A DNA stretch of 60,000 bases from Acanthaster planci (GCF_001949145.1 NW_019091470.1:550810-610809), one strand, 5' to 3'. Shown: positions 11,713 through 25,722, counted from the stretch's first letter. Numbers and translations are program-made. Notes: generated from the sequence alone by a model not told the origin.

Positions 11713-14700
11713 TATATCTCTTCACCATGCAAACCTTCAAGATTTATCTACCCATATCATGTATACACTATCAACGTTTACATCTAAATAACACCTTAAC
11801 TGGAGTTTGAAAAAAACTCCTGAAAACAGAAACGCCATGATGAAATATACTCTGCAACCAGGAGAAATCCTTGAAGAAAACTCACCCCTGCCTTAACGGG
11901 CAATAATGACGGTCATCATTTGCAAGATGCTCTTATCTGTCTTTAAGTCACTCCGCGGTCTTGCTCCAGCATATATTGATGACTTATTACAACCTTAAGA
12001 TCCCACACGTAGACTGCGATCAAGTAATATGAATCCTCTTTAAAAGAACCCCGGTCATTTCATTCATGGGGAGATCGCTCTTTTTCATGTGATGCACCTT
12101 GTGCTGGCCATACCACGGACAAAATAACAGCCCCGTTGCTATTAAACTTTATGGACTTGTTGGCCGGTCAACTTGAAGCATGTGTCATTTTGAGAAACCC
12201 TGCCCGTTGATGTTCTGTGTACTTTACCTTCATTATTATGGCGAGTGACTGGTACTATAGACTAAGGGAGAAGCTATGAGACGCCATATTGTGGCGGCAC
12301 TCGTACAGTCGCGCGCACGTTATTAAACTTGAGGCTTGCGTTGACTTACGCAGAAAAGGACACGTCACCCCACCTTCGGAAGAGGTATGAAAAATTAGCG
12401 TATCACCTGTGCGCGAGCACAGTAATGGAGTTCTTTTTATTGTCGTTGGATTAGAGTATAACAAATCACAGCTACGCTAAAAAGCATGCTATAAGTGGGT
12501 TCTGGTCTGACTGACAAGAACAGCTCTTGCCGGGAGAGAGCAAGTTCCGTTTGTCATAGTGACAAGATTTTGACAAGATAATCGCTGTCTCATAGTGCCC
12601 GAAGACAAGATTATCACATTGAAAATAGTCGATGTGTGGGGTTCTGGCCACAATGACAAAAACTAGCCCTGGTCTGGTCTCACGACGGACAAGATATTGA
12701 CAACATAACAATTGAGATGTTAACTGCGGTGCCTAATGCCATATCGATTCGAATCACCGCGCTCCAACCTCGACTTCCTCGATGGTCGATTTGAAAGAAG
12801 TTAGGTCATTGGCAATAGAATCTTATCGGGGAAAGCGCTGGGAGTATATAGATGCAGTGTGTTTTGATAGGTTGCAATTCAACAAGGATTCTAAGCACTT
12901 TGGTTTATGTTGTAATACAGTAAATTGGAGAGAGCAAATTATGCGTGACTCTGAAAAACGGACTGAACAGTAATTATGTCGAAGAATGGAATTTTGAAAA
13001 ATTAGGTTGCGCTAGAGCTGCATCTTCGATACCACACGCAAAATGATCACGCAAAATGTTCATTTTGCGTCATCTCAATTCTGTTGAGCAAACAATGACT
13101 GTCGGCGCCGAAGAACATGCACTATGTATGCAGCTTCACAAATTACTGGGTGTTCGTACATGGTACGCGAACACCGACGGCTCAACTGCCGGCGCGTGCC
13201 GTTACTCCAAGCGTGCGTGTGGTCCCGGGAATGGGTGGGCGTGTTTTAACGACTGCCGCGATAGAGCGTGTGTTAATTCCCCTGCCATCTCGCTTTTTTT
13301 TCCAACCCGGAATATGCATCATTCGCGGCCGACAATTACTTGATCGGGTGGTATTTCGAACGCGAGATCTTGGAAATGACGTTCTCCATCACCAAGCGAA
13401 GGGTGGGGGGGTGCTGAACGGTTGTGAGATCGTGTCGCACTTACAGAGCGACAAATTATGGCTTAGTGGAAGCGCGGTCGGCCAGGAAGATCCGTCTACA
13501 GTATACATACTAATGGACTTTGCTGGTGCAGTCGATGATGTATACAAGTGTCGAAATGAGTGCCAGTCCAGATTCTGCAACCATAAAAGAATAGGCTTGC
13601 TGACAGCCGAGAATTTGGTGGGGCTACTTCGACCCTTCCAGCAGCCGATTTCACACAACCTGAGGCTGGTGCATACTGCAGGCGAATGTGAAAGCGAGCT
13701 GCATTTGACGTCACCAAAGATTGGCAGCTAAACTTTTGTAGTGGCGTAACTCCACATTTTTTATTGCGTAAGTTGAGAGTAATTTCACGAAGCTTTAATA
13801 CGAGATATCGGGATACTGGCGTAAGTGTGTTTTAGTCCTAAGCCAAACCCGTTTAAAGTGACGCATTGCTTCGTGAAATTGGCTGCAAGTCACGATCAGC
13901 TGTGGAATGGATTCCTTTAAATTTGATCTGTGCGTAAAGCTAAAGGCATTCATCAGTAAGTACATCAATCTGCAAAGTTTCAAAAATTGGTCAAGTTTTT
14001 TCTGATATACCCCCCCAGGGAAAAAATTCCACTTAACTCTCTGCGAAAGAGAGCAGCAGTGTATCAAACTTCCATGAAAATTGAGTTAAACGCCTTCGAC
14101 GGGGAAAAACATAGCTTTTCTTATTTTTACGAGGCAGTGCTCGAAGTGGATAACCAGATTTACACGTCACTACGCCAGGAGAGAGATGGAAACAGAGTTC
14201 AGCACTCCTTATCCAATTTCAAATGAGTCTCGCATTCGCCTAGTCTTGGTTCAAGACTTTACTGCCTGATACTTCATAATGATTCATTATTTACTCATTA
14301 TACTCCATCACCGGTTGACTCGAGTAAAGCTCTCAATCTTCGATCCACTGGGGATGCGACACAAAACTTCTGAGATAGCAACATGAAAGCGTGGGTATCA
14401 CGTAGACAGCGCAGCAATGCAAGGCTATGAACGTAGTCGCATTCGTGAATTAATAAATATTCATGGACCATGCTGGTAGTATTTTTCAAACTTTAAGAAT
14501 CGATTTGTAGATATCATCCAACTCCCATGGCCCCCAATGTGAGAATGTCTCTGGTTGGTATACTACTCAGCCGTCTCCATTACCCTCTTTTCTGAGCCAA
14601 GCTCCAACCTACTGAAGCTTCATTTTTTTTCCCCGCGCAGCTGCCAACCATGCATGACACAGCGACACTTCATTTCCGCCGCTCGGAGTAGGCAGCCCCG

Positions 14701-15767
14701 GTCTTGCTTCTCTGACGAGCTAACCAGGATCGTAACAACAGATAACCATCTCGTGGCGTCAGCCGAGCGTTGCTCGGTCATCGCCGTCTCTCGTCTGCAA
14801 GGGAGGCGCGACTGAGACGCTCATCGGCGTCGTCGCTCCGTCCGTATCGATTATTCAGTGGCTACGGCCATTGAGTCTTTGCCATTAGCGCAGTCTTTCA
14901 AATAGCCATAGCCGCACAGCGATGCTCGTTTTGGACCACATAGCCTGGTTCTTTGAAGTGGTGACTCGAACGATTCGTGAGCCAGGTAGCCGGAAAAATC
15001 GCATGGGAGGAATTCCCACTGGCTTCCTAAATCGGCCGAAATTGTCTGAACGAGCGCTGTCAACATTCAGATGTTACACCGCCGATGCTCGCGATGGTCG
15101 AGTATTTCCTATTGCAAAACAATATGAAAACTTCAACACTTACCACACCCGTTTCTGATCCTGTGTTTATTTGTCAATTCATAATTCATATGAGGCTCCA
15201 AACCACAACAGTAGATGTCAGGTGATGAAATGCCTAATAAGAATTTTCCAAACTCAATTCCTACGCCTCAAAGCAGCTTCCTAAAAAGCTACACGACGAG
15301 TCATGAAGTTCTTTTTCACGCTGCGGCGGGTACCTGACCCCTTTTCCATGATGAGAAGCATCGTCCGATAAGGGGACAAGACTGCCGGCATGCCACTGGA
15401 ATAGCATTCTTCTTGAGGCTTGTCGGTGCACCGTGGAGGAATGGACTTTCGCTTAAAGACCGGCAACGCTGTGTCAGCGAGTGCCAGTCCCGCATGTAAC
15501 TTGGGGGCGCGTCTGCATTGTACTCGTCTACGGTAGGCAACGACAAAAGCCTGTGAACTTTATGGCTGCACCCTGCGGAGCTTGCCATAGATGCACACAG
15601 ATGATCGTGCCACTTTCAGCTACCAGCCGACTAGCTGACCAAAGAAACCAAACAGTTGAAAGGAACACCGTCGGTTCTTTTTTCTTTTCAACTCAGGAAG
15701 TCTTCATACTATAGGCCTAAGGAGACACAGTCCAGTCCGCTCTGGTTAGAAACATAGGCCACTCCCT
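11713..15767. other. No gene recognised
   Basis: Includes a 204-codon open frame (13117-13731, +) in a GC-richer patch, with no domain and biased composition. A second GC-richer patch lies at 14560-15090. One short AG-to-GTAAGT interval near 13897-13953 is too weak to call. Confidence 0.35.
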
Positions 15768-15850
15768 TAATAATAATAATAACAACAATATTTTATTCAT
15801 TTTTATAGCGCAAATGTCATATAGATATGTTCACACGCGCTGTACAATGA
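15768..15850 (+). repeat. TAA microsatellite plus TTTTATAGCGC-type interspersed repeat
   Basis: (TAA)n and AACAACAATATTTTATT followed by TTTTATAGCGCAAATG and GCGCTGTACAATG. This resembles the very common invertebrate repeat with TTTATATAGCGC and AAGCGCTTTACAAT. Assignment is from memory of the pattern. Confidence 0.45.
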
Positions 15851-16486
15851 AGACATTGAGCCTGGAACAATGAATACATGTTGCCTTGCCGGCAAAGACG
15901 AAACAGGTTGAGGGAAACTTTTCATTGTATTGTATGGGCGCCAAGTGGTCAAACCACAGAAACCATGAGCCAGGACGGTATTTCAAAACGTCAAGGTCAT
16001 TCGAGAACAAAGCACGCTTTCGAGTCGGCGTATGATGGCCTTGATGGGGCAGACCTTGCACGCGTTTTACTTTTCCCGAATGAACTCGGACGCACGCCAT
16101 GTTTGGACGCCGTTGCCACGTAAAAAAAACCCCAAAAAAACCACGCCACCCATTGTTTCTGCATGTAGCAGATATTTCCATACAGGCCGGTGAGATTCCC
16201 TCATAATTACGTCAGGTCAATAAGAAATGGCATAATGGGAGATCCTGCAAGGCATCGTTTCCCCCCTCAAAAAAAAAATAAAATGTAACAGCACCCGTCG
16301 CGTATTTTCATTAACCTTTATTAAACCCCGGCAACTCGATACAATCGCATTCAACAACCCGTCGGGAATGGTAACCCTATACCCCGCGTTCACTCGCTTG
16401 CAATATCTCTCCTGTAAATAGTCGAACCGGTGGTAAACGGTTTGTCTCCTGGGTCATATTCGCCCGGGCGACATCTTCGTCCAGCA

Positions 16487-16579
16487 ATGACTGACGAGAT
16501 TGTCATTTATACAGCATCACCGTCTTCATCTGGCGGTAATTCGGTTAGAGGACCTGACTCACTCGATTTGTTCGCGGAG
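16487..16579 (+). CDS. Candidate first coding exon, unrecognised gene
   Basis: ATG in an acceptable context (CCAGCAATGA), 31 open codons (MTDEIVIYTASPSSSGG, later PDSLDLFAE) and a strong donor GAG|GTAAGGATG in phase 0. The upstream 150 bp are GC-richer and 5'UTR-like. No family was recognised and the next exon is unknown. Chance occurrence is quite possible. Confidence 0.2.
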
Positions 16580-16901
16580 GTAAGGATGGGCCCGCCGACG
16601 GCCAGGCAGGCTGACTGCTGACAAATAAATAATCTTTGTGCCTCTGTGTTAATAAAAAGTCATTAAAACAAGGCGTTCCCCTTTCCAGACACCGTGTGAT
16701 TTTACACCTTTTGGAGGGGGCATTCGGCAGGGCTACGGTTGAGTCATCCATTAAGTTTCCAAGTATAACCTCACCGTGACAACATACTGAAATCAAGCGC
16801 GAGTAGCAGCAAGGCTGAGCCTACAGGGAACGGCGTGATACAGGTAACAAAATCTTGCCAAATTCCAACAAGTGAAGACCATTTTTGACATTCAAAATAG
16901 T

Positions 16902-17197
16902 CACCCGATCTGACTAGCCACCGCTACTTAAAAGTGAGGCCCGTGCAGCAAAATAGCCATGCAATAATTGTGATGCTAATATATTATCGCATGATGCTAC
17001 GCAGTGGGCAAACCTATAAGTGAGGCTTGTTCGAGCCTTCTCAATGCAAACTTTCGAGACGCTCGCTGACTGTCCTCACTTATCAGTTTGCCTAATCTAT
17101 TGCATCATACGATAATATATTAGCATCACAGTTATTGCATGGCTATTTTGCTGCATAGGCCTCACTTATAAGTAGCTGTGGGTAGTCGAATCGGGTG
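16902..17197. mobile_element. Foldback/MITE-like element
   Basis: Near-perfect long inverted repeat starting CACCCGAT and ending ATCGGGTG. The arms (about 16902-17011 and 17085-17197) share GCAGCAAAATAGCCATGC and GATGCTAATATATTATCG. A loop of about 70 bp separates them. There is no ORF and the target-site duplication is unclear. Confidence 0.75.
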
Positions 17198-17222
17198 CAG
17201 TAGACCTGATTCGCCCAAGGGC

Positions 17223-17411
17223 TAAGAGTCTTTCCATAGTATCAAACAGTGTTGTAGTTGAGACCAATTAAGACGTTCACAAGACCACACAGGACCAGCA
17301 CAAGGCCTCCAGTCTGAATTCAAGTCACAAGCTATTCAGATGAACTGCTGTGTCTGGTCTTGTGTCTGCTCTTGTGATGGTCTCGACAACAACACCGGTA
17401 TCAAAGGCTTA
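17223..17411. mobile_element. Second, unrelated foldback element next to the previous one
   Basis: The left end TAAGAGTCTTTCCATAGTA, with GTTGTAGTTGAGACC, is complementary to the right end GGTCTCGACAACAACACCGG followed by GCTTA. The arms are diverged, with small gaps. It has no coding capacity and begins about 25 bp after the 16902-17197 element. Confidence 0.6.
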
Positions 17412-19072
17412 GTCCAATTTCTGATTTAACGACGAGCGAGCCATTTTCCCCAGGCTTGGTTCAAACAGCTTGACACTAAACCGGGACTTCGTAGAAACCT
17501 CCCGACCTCGGCAAAAGGACTCGTTTACACCTCTGGTGTTGGGTAATTTAAGCAGCAAAGTTCGCTGGTATCATCTTCTACAGCCGGCGCTGGTCCTGAT
17601 GACCATTAGTGTCCAATGGTTTCCAGGATTTTGTGTCCAGGCGCCAATTTCTTAATGACATCCCAACAGTCTCAAGTGTGACATTTTCGCCCACGGCAAT
17701 GGGCGCCAAAATCAAGCTTTACAATACAGGGGGAGTATTCTTGAATCGTAACTCTCCCGCATGTCAAATCCATGAGCAGGGGCAACGTATCTGAAGAGTT
17801 TGATGGTTGTCCTTTTTCGGAAGAGTTGTACACATCTCTGTCGGGTCAAGGCGTACTATTATCGACGAAAATATAGAGTTGAGCTATACAACCGCCAGCA
17901 CAGTCTGGTATTAGAGATACGCACGACTGACGGCGAGGTTCGGATAATTACGGAGCTGTCTTGTTTTCCTCTTGGGCATTTTTCCACCCGTGTCATATTT
18001 CATTCTCCATAATATAACGTCCCTTTAGGGCTCCCTATAGGACCGAGCTGTTGATTTATTTGGATACATTACTAATGAAAAGATGACAGAGGAGGTAGCG
18101 TGACCTTTAGGGAGGCAATGTTGCTTTGCATCCTCTGTACGACCTCGCGTCGCCGCTTCGTTCTTCAGCGCGTCTTGGCAGAAGACGGGGGGAGCCCTGG
18201 ACATTGTGTGACCAAACTGGTGGGGGCGATTAACTCCTGGTTTCTGTTGACTCGATGAGGCCCTTTGCTGTTTGTTTGGACAACGTGCCGACTGGCTAGT
18301 CTGTAGGTCTTCAAAATGCTCTTCAAGTCGGTCGAGTTTGTCACCAGGAGATACCCCGGGCCCAATGCATTTGACACATTCCGCATACCACTACATTCTA
18401 CGCGGGCCCTGATGTACCCTCGGCAAGGGAAAAATAATACAACTTCTCCACGGTAATAAGTGTTTTTCAATGTCTGCGTATGCTCTGCTCTTGTAAATTA
18501 ACTTGATTTATCGCCAAATAGAAAATAAAACCAAATAAGGCAAAGCAAACTCCATACCCATTCCACAAATAAAACAGCATAATTATTTCCCGACCGCAAG
18601 GCAACAGTTTTAAAAATTCACATGATAACAGGAAAAGGTCCTTCGTGGTTGTATCTGGCCCTGGAAAGAGGTTCATAACTGCTTTTGCAACACTGAAGGT
18701 AACGAGACCGAATGTAGGAATACATTGCGCTGCGTGCCCTACCAGAACTGTTGTCGCTATTAAACTCTTTGCGATTATCCGCTTGGTTTTGTTCCGTTAT
18801 TTCTGTCTGCAAGTCAGGTTGCTGTGACAGAGGCGCAGGCGCATTGAGTAGTCATGAATGACCTAAACGCCAAAATTCGGTTTGAGTTGTATTTAACGAA
18901 CAAAACACACACGGGCCTCATATCCAATTTCTCCTTCGACAGATAATTACTCCCATCGATTGCTCGAAACGCGCGTCCGGTCGGTGGGGCGATCGGATTT
19001 ACCGCGCTCCTCTTTTTTTCTCAACCAGACGTCTGCACTTTAAATCGTCTGGCATTATTCATTCTGCTTTAC

Positions 19073-19171
19073 CTGCGTAGGTCACTCCGCGCCTTAGTCC
19101 AGTAGACAGGCCCCGGCCACAATCTGTTGTCAGACACAAAGGCAATGCTGTCCAGGCTCCCGAAATGATTG
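19073..19171 (-). CDS. Candidate internal exon, unrecognised gene
   Basis: 99 nt after a strong acceptor (ACTGTTTCATTTCGCAG) and before ACGCAG|GTAAAG. In one frame it reads NHFGSLDSIAFVSDNRLWPG, then PVYWTKARSDLR. It could belong to the same minus-strand transcript as 25723-25824, but intervening exons were not established. Confidence 0.2.
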
Positions 19172-20785
19172 CTGCGAAATGAAACAGTAAATCATTATTG
19201 AGAGCTTGGAAGCTTTTGGTACTTAAATTCAGGGACGATGAAAAACGAAGTGTCTGTAGACACATTTAAAACCACAGAGAAACAAAGGGCAGCCCTCAGT
19301 AAGGGCGCACTGTATGCAAGCCTTCCGTGCAGAAGAACATTCTTAAGTAACACCTCAACCCTCAAAGACACGAAAATACATTGTGGCCCACCACTGCAAA
19401 ACCAGTGGGAAAACTTCTAAAACATTATCTAAAAAGGATACACACGAAAAATGCGATTTCCGCATCTTTTTCTCCCCATAACTAGCCTTCCGCAGATGAA
19501 ATCTGCACTTTTGATCATCTTTGAAGGATGAAAATTAAGAGTGAGGAGATTTTCGACCGTACACTGGCAGTTTTTTCATTTTTTATTTTTTGGCCCTCTT
19601 GCTCAAACCCAGAAATACTATTGCGCCGTACAGTTTTACATCCCAACGAACCAACTGCTTTGTAATGATGATCATTATGAGCTCTCTTTTCCTGTGCCAG
19701 GTCCAGAAGACAACCAAAAAAAACCAACGTGTGAGATCTTGCTACACCGGGTGTCAGCACTGCGACATTCCGCGGGAACAGCGCGTGAAAATATTCATGC
19801 AAATTGATGTCATAACTGGTGTGAGACATCACTTGACACAACTTGAAAGGGTCACTGCGGATTCCACCCCAGCCCCAAAGGGTTTTACGGTATCTATTTC
19901 CAGCCATCGACTAGTCTTGATACTGACTGAAGCATCAAAAAAAAAAATGAATACGGATTGGCATAAAAAAAACATGTGCTTGGTGAAACTGGTTGGAAGT
20001 TTTACAGCAACGACGGGTAGAGCTTCGGATCTGCCTCTCGACACCGCTTTAACGGTCGCAATATACTCTCTGACCTTCTTCATCAACAGAATGACTAGCT
20101 ATTTGGGCAGAGATAAATCCATAGGATTCCCACGATGTCGGCTGATATGACCCTATCTTCTGTCTCGAATGCCATAGCGGTGCACTGCAAACTGTAAGGG
20201 GGGAGGAATACTGAAATTGTCCCGGAAGTCATATATTGGAACCGCATGACATGTGATGGATGTAGAGCGGCTCTCCCAGACAACGTTTAAAGAGAAATAA
20301 GACAAGCAATTTTGTCTTCTACTCCTTGACTGGAAAAGATGCGAGAAAAAACAAGCGGTTACTGCCCCGGCTCTAGTCTCGAAGAAAGTTCAGAGACCGG
20401 GATAATCTTCCTTGGAAGTGCTCCGAGATGGCCAGCAAGAGGTCCTACAATGATGCGTCACGCTGCCCCCATTGGGCGTTCGCAGAAGAGAGGTCAAGTC
20501 GTTTCTCTCCGCTCCCAACGTGCGTGAATTATTGTCATCTTCTTTAAAGCCGTCCCCCTCCGTCCTTAGCCCTCCGACCCTCTGTCCACAAAACAGGCCA
20601 ACAAAATTAGTGGTGGGCTTGGCAAGAGGCTACGCATCAGGTTGGAGTTCGATAGCCGGCACGGTCCACCTGTGGATTTGGTTTTCAGTCCCTGGTTCCG
20701 TGAGGTTTAATACCCAGAATATTCCTGTGTGGTTTTCTCCCACCTCTACACAACTACAATGCTTCTCACTGTCTCCTCTCTACAG

Positions 20786-20817
20786 GTTTCTCAGGCTTAC
20801 AGACTACAGTGCCCAGG
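20786..20817 (+). CDS. Candidate internal micro-exon, unrecognised gene
   Basis: 32 nt framed by a strong acceptor (CACTGTCTCCTCTCTACAG) and a strong donor (CCCAGG|GTGAGT). In the frame that ends in phase 1 it reads FLRLTDYSAQ plus a split Gly codon, which matches the entry phase of the candidate exon at 23314. Confidence 0.3.
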
Positions 20818-21629
20818 GTGAGTTTGAGGAATCCTTGGTTTTATGACCAGAAAGACTTAAAAATAAAATCCCTTTGGAGTTACCAGCGATCCTAGCCAAA
20901 GGCAGCAATTGATGAGCGACTGGGTACGTTCAGTTGTGAATATTTATTGAAAGTAATACCCAAGTAGACCTGCACAAATGGAAAAAGGGGCTGGGGAAGG
21001 AACTGAAGAAAAGGAAGTAAGTTGTGACAGGGTTTTTAGGATGCATAATGGCAGCTGTGGTGATGTGTGCTCGGCCTACACTAATTCTTGGTGGTTGTCT
21101 TGAGTTCGGGAGCGCCCGTCTAAAGTTGCGTGGACGTGGTGAGAAAAATACACCCACTCTGCTCCGAAAAGGAATACATAAGCCGTTATGGAATCAGAGG
21201 CTGGGGTTATATGCCGTGCCTACAACGAAGAACTCGCGTGCACGGGTTATTGTACACGTGCACAAGTTAAAATTCACATAATGGCGTATGCACAGATTAT
21301 GTTCAACACAACAACCGGCGAGTCCGACTTGAAACCCGCTATTATACGTCTTAGCAGAAGTGAGTGGGACAATAATGCGGGAATGAAATGTGTCACGGTC
21401 CCTATGTGCCGCTTCGTACGCGAGGTGGGATGTGTCAGATATCAAATCGAAATTCGATAGCTGAATACCGGTAAAAGGAGCTTCACAGATGATCATGTTG
21501 AGCTTGGGATAGACCGGAGACAAGTCAGCATCATATGGGTGTTAAGGATCTTGACCCCATTCTGTCTCGGACAGGATATTGCCAAGTTGACGCGCCAGAT
21601 AAGACGTTCCTGATGGACTCGATGAAGTT

Positions 21630-21661
21630 TTAATGTGCACTGTCCCGGGAGTGCACATTAA
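21630..21661. repeat. Perfect 12-bp inverted repeat with 8-bp spacer
   Basis: TTAATGTGCACT and AGTGCACATTAA around GTCCCGGG. There is no open frame or obvious gene beside it. Confidence 0.6.
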
Positions 21662-23313
21662 TGTAGCTCTCCTCCCTCGCGGCGACTTGGGTTGAAGTTC
21701 GGTCGCGGGCATGAGCAAATTTAGCACCGCAGGAAAAAAAAAGACCTGGTAATCCATCGGCGGTCGCTGTGGGCGCCCACTCCTCTCTCGACCCGTTGCG
21801 GTCCAAACAATCCATGGGTACCGGAGCTTTTAGTGCCTAATCCGCTGCCACAGCAGCCGCGTTCAAGTCCCCACGGGTTCTGGGGATGAAAATATTGACA
21901 GCAAGGTTCCACAAACAAGTCAAATGTTCCTCAGTTCCACGAGCAATGCAGTGGGAGGAAAACATTTTTTTACATTCAAATCTGTTTCTGCCTTTGGTAA
22001 TATTAAAATAATTTGCTCCTTAATGGGCATTCCAGATTTAAGTCGGCATTGGGTCACTGCCATAGTTTTTGACATTTGAAATGGAATGAGGGAAATCGTT
22101 TTTATACCTAAATATAGATTTACTTTCTCTATATCGCTCGGCATAATTGGCATTTGAAATGTTGCTTTAGCGCCGTTCTGTTTCTTATACCAATGTAGTG
22201 TTCTATATTTATAAACTGCGATGTCATAATTCGGAAGATTCCCCCAAAGTTAGAACTTCTTCCGCGTCAATAGTCACCCCTCCCCCAAATTGACTGGTCT
22301 GCATCGGTCGCTTGGGTGCTTCATAATTTGTTTCGTACATTACAGAAGGGCAGTGAGCAAACGGAATGAACACATGATATCACTTAGCCGAAGTGCAGGT
22401 TGACAATCTCTTGAGAAAAACCCCACGCTGCGTGTTCTGGAGTGTGCTCCTAAAGTGACGAGCGGGAATTTTTAAATACTGAGGGAAATAAATCGCAAAA
22501 GCAGCATCTCGTCATTATGCATGTGGAAATCTGCTAGAAAAACGTACCAGAGTGAAGTTCACTCGAATAACCCCTTCAATTATATTCGAAGAGCACAGTT
22601 ACAAAATGATGTTTTGACATATGGGTTAAAAATGCATGAAAAACATTACTTGTCAGCCTTGTCTAACGGATAGTCGTGTCACTATACAAAAAGGCGGGAA
22701 GCCATAGAAGCGATTTTTGTTTTGAGTTTGTGTTTCTGTAGATAATTCTACCATATGTGACTGTGTTCGACACGAAACCAACTTCCTCCGTAAGTGCAAA
22801 GGTAGCCTAAAACACTGTACATTGTGGTTGGAACATGTTTAATTAATAGACCAATCTGAGGAGTTGCCATTACTGCGGGGCCATCGACCTCACGCACGTC
22901 TTAACGTGAGCGTACGCGCGTACTTTACTAAGTCACGAAACCCTATTGGTCGGAGACGAATGTAACGTGCGCGTACCACCTGCGTGTGAACAGGATGGGA
23001 CCACACTAATGGCTTCTAATTCTTTTCGCCGGATGTGTTTATACTTTTTTTCTTTCAGACTGAAAGATAATTAGCATGTGATTACGGGTCTTGCTTTTAT
23101 TTAGATCTCCTCTACTATTCCAGACGGATATAGAGCTTTGTCCGAATTTCCTGGCTCCTTCCGGCTACGGTGCACAAGTCTATACAGGGATATGACTTTA
23201 ACGTGTCACAATAAACCGAGACCAGAGAATTTGAAAGCGGCGTGGTGATTTCGGGTAAGACATGCGTGCGCTGTGCGTCGATGCCGCTCCCCTCGCCCGC
23301 CCTCTCCTGGCAG

Positions 23314-23431
23314 GTGATACGTTGATGATAAAGACGGTGCTCGTGGGCTTCACTGACACCTCTCCTGCTATCACAGTCGTAGCTTTGCCTAACCAGTCGT
23401 TCACAGACTATGACGGGCCATCGGTAAAGAA
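23314..23431 (+). CDS. Candidate internal exon, unrecognised gene
   Basis: 118 nt between the acceptor CCGCCCTCTCCTGGCAG and the donor GAA|GTAAGCC. Only one frame is open, entering in phase 1 and leaving in phase 2: GDTLMIKTVLVGFTDTSP, then AITVVALPNQSFTDYDG. Alternating hydrophobic residues suggest beta-strands or an extracellular domain. No family assigned. Phase agrees with 20786-20817. Confidence 0.3.
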
Positions 23432-25722
23432 GTAAGCCTCTCTCTGTCTACGTTACAGTTGGATTCCTCACTTCGTATACCAGTAGTTGATAACTACGCT
23501 CAGCCGTCAGGACCGAAGACAACAATCCAAGAAGTGTAAAAAAACAACAAATGCAGCTGTCAGAACATCAAATAATAAACACTAGTACCTAACACTCAAT
23601 GAATACACGACCTTTTTTCAAAGTACATGTAATGGGCGAATATAGATATTGAGAGAGAACTACGGTCAACCAAGGGTGATATTTCGGTAACCTTTGGCCG
23701 CCCACACAATTATAGTATGAGACGACCATAATTCACAAAGTATTACAAATCTCGCATGGCTAGTTCTGTCAAAACATCAACTAATAGATACCATATACAG
23801 CCTAATTCCCCTCAATACTAATGGAAAAAATGAGCAGTCTGAGTCCTATTAAGTTGTACTAACCAAAGGTGAAAAAAAGGAAACCCATATTAAACCATTG
23901 TTTACAGGAAAATTGCATATTTTTTAATTACGCATCATGTCTCCAGAAAGGCCTGAATGTCTTTCCAATGACACCCTGATCATGTGCTCAATGTCACGGT
24001 AGAAAGAGTAACAATGCATTGTTGACCAGCAGGTGAAATCTGCACTAAGACAAGTTAGCTTACACTGTACAGTAGATAATGCACATTTGAATGTGCCAAC
24101 AAACAAGTGCTTTTAAATGTGTGCAAACATGCCATACATAGTGTGGACCTCTGCACAAAAGAGGTCCACATAATGTAGGGTGCAGTGGCGTAGTGTGGAC
24201 TCGCACACGTCCACGCAATGTTCCCCCCTCTCTGAAAAACAGTTTCAGAGGCATTTTGGGGTCAAGGTAATTTCTAACAAAATGAAGAGGAACAGTCCAG
24301 CGAATCACCATCAAAAATCCAGCTCGAAGGAGTTATCCTAGTCAGAGAAAAAGGAGCATTGTCCTCAAGTTTCCTTAACCACAGGAGAACAAAGAAAAAG
24401 TCCACACTTTGAGGGGTATTGCATTGAACAGACAGCCAGCTGACCAAAACCCCAAATTACAAGGCACAGAAACATGGTATTGAGAGGATTTTTCTCAATT
24501 AAAAGAGAAAAAGGGAGAAAATAAAGATCGATTCTGCTACACCATATTCAGTCAGCGTCTCTTCGACTGAGATCATCAGCCAGAAGGTCGAACCCCACTG
24601 CTGGACAATTTCCGGGAGATGCGCGTGTTTACAGGCCAAACAAGGGGCTACACCGTGACGGAGTGTCAAGCGATCAATGCACGCGAGCGGAAGGAAGGCG
24701 TATATAGAGCGCTCTCGTCCTGGGAGAAGCCAGCAGGATTTCGCTCGCGGACTCCACGGGTCCTGGAAGACGGCAGCCCACATCGGAAGGCGCGCTCGCA
24801 CAACACGACGCGGGCCCTCGAGGAATCGGCCCCACGGGCCCAGAGGCGTCAACCACCTGCCTCTTGTTTACAGAGTAAAGTGTGCGCAGTACTCAGCAAA
24901 ACTATCGACCAACCGATTCCCTACGAGCATCACTTTGGCTTCATTGCATTATTGAAGGACTTCAACACCAATCGATTGATTTGTATCCGTATACAAAATG
25001 TGATATAAATCACTACGTCAAATCACAATGTCCATGCATTAAATAAAACCGTTGAAAATCTTCCACTAAGCTGCTTCCGAAGAGAAAGGTAAGTTTACCA
25101 AGCAAAAAATTACGAAGCAACGGGCACTTCTTTTTAGAGAAATTTGGACGAAAAAGGTGAACAATATTTGAACGTCACAAAATTGGAAATCTATAAAGGA
25201 AGTGACCGTTTCTATTGTTAATTTAGACACTTTACAGAAAACTCGTGAAGAAAATCATCCAAAGGCATACATGTAGCAAGCTGAAAGGACCCCCTTATCC
25301 CCAGAAACCAAATCATTATCACCTTTCGCAGAGTTGCCCCCTCCATCGAGGCAGGCATGCAATTCACGTCAGCTTCGCCGTCGCTTCTCCGTCAAACAAA
25401 GCACGGTAATGGCCAACTGGTGACGCTTCAACACACGGCACTCATCATCACGGTCAGGCGCGTGGCGCGCAGACCCAAATGACCGCTCCAAAAGAAGTAG
25501 CAACTTTGCCGACTTATCAAATTATGAATCCGCCGTGGCACTCATTATAGCGGGTATTTGCTCGGAGAGTTGCTAACCATGGCGAAGATCTGGGTCGCTG
25601 TTTACATTTGGGGTCCAATACGTGGCACACATTTCATAATTTAAAAAGAAGTTGGAATTCAATTTCACTGACGTTTTGATACAAATTCTGGGGAACTTCA
25701 TCAATAAACTGATTACATATAC

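Noticed and set aside
13117-13731. 204-codon open frame on the plus strand
   Set aside because: No recognisable domain. It is overlapped by long open frames in other phases, as expected when stops are depleted by composition. A chance LMDFAGAVDDV resembles a polymerase YVDD motif, but nothing else of a reverse transcriptase is present.
19222-19403. Minus-strand exon candidate that would splice in frame to 19171
   Set aside because: It would need a 50-nt intron, implausibly short beside introns of 0.3-2 kb in this genome, and a weak GTACCA donor.
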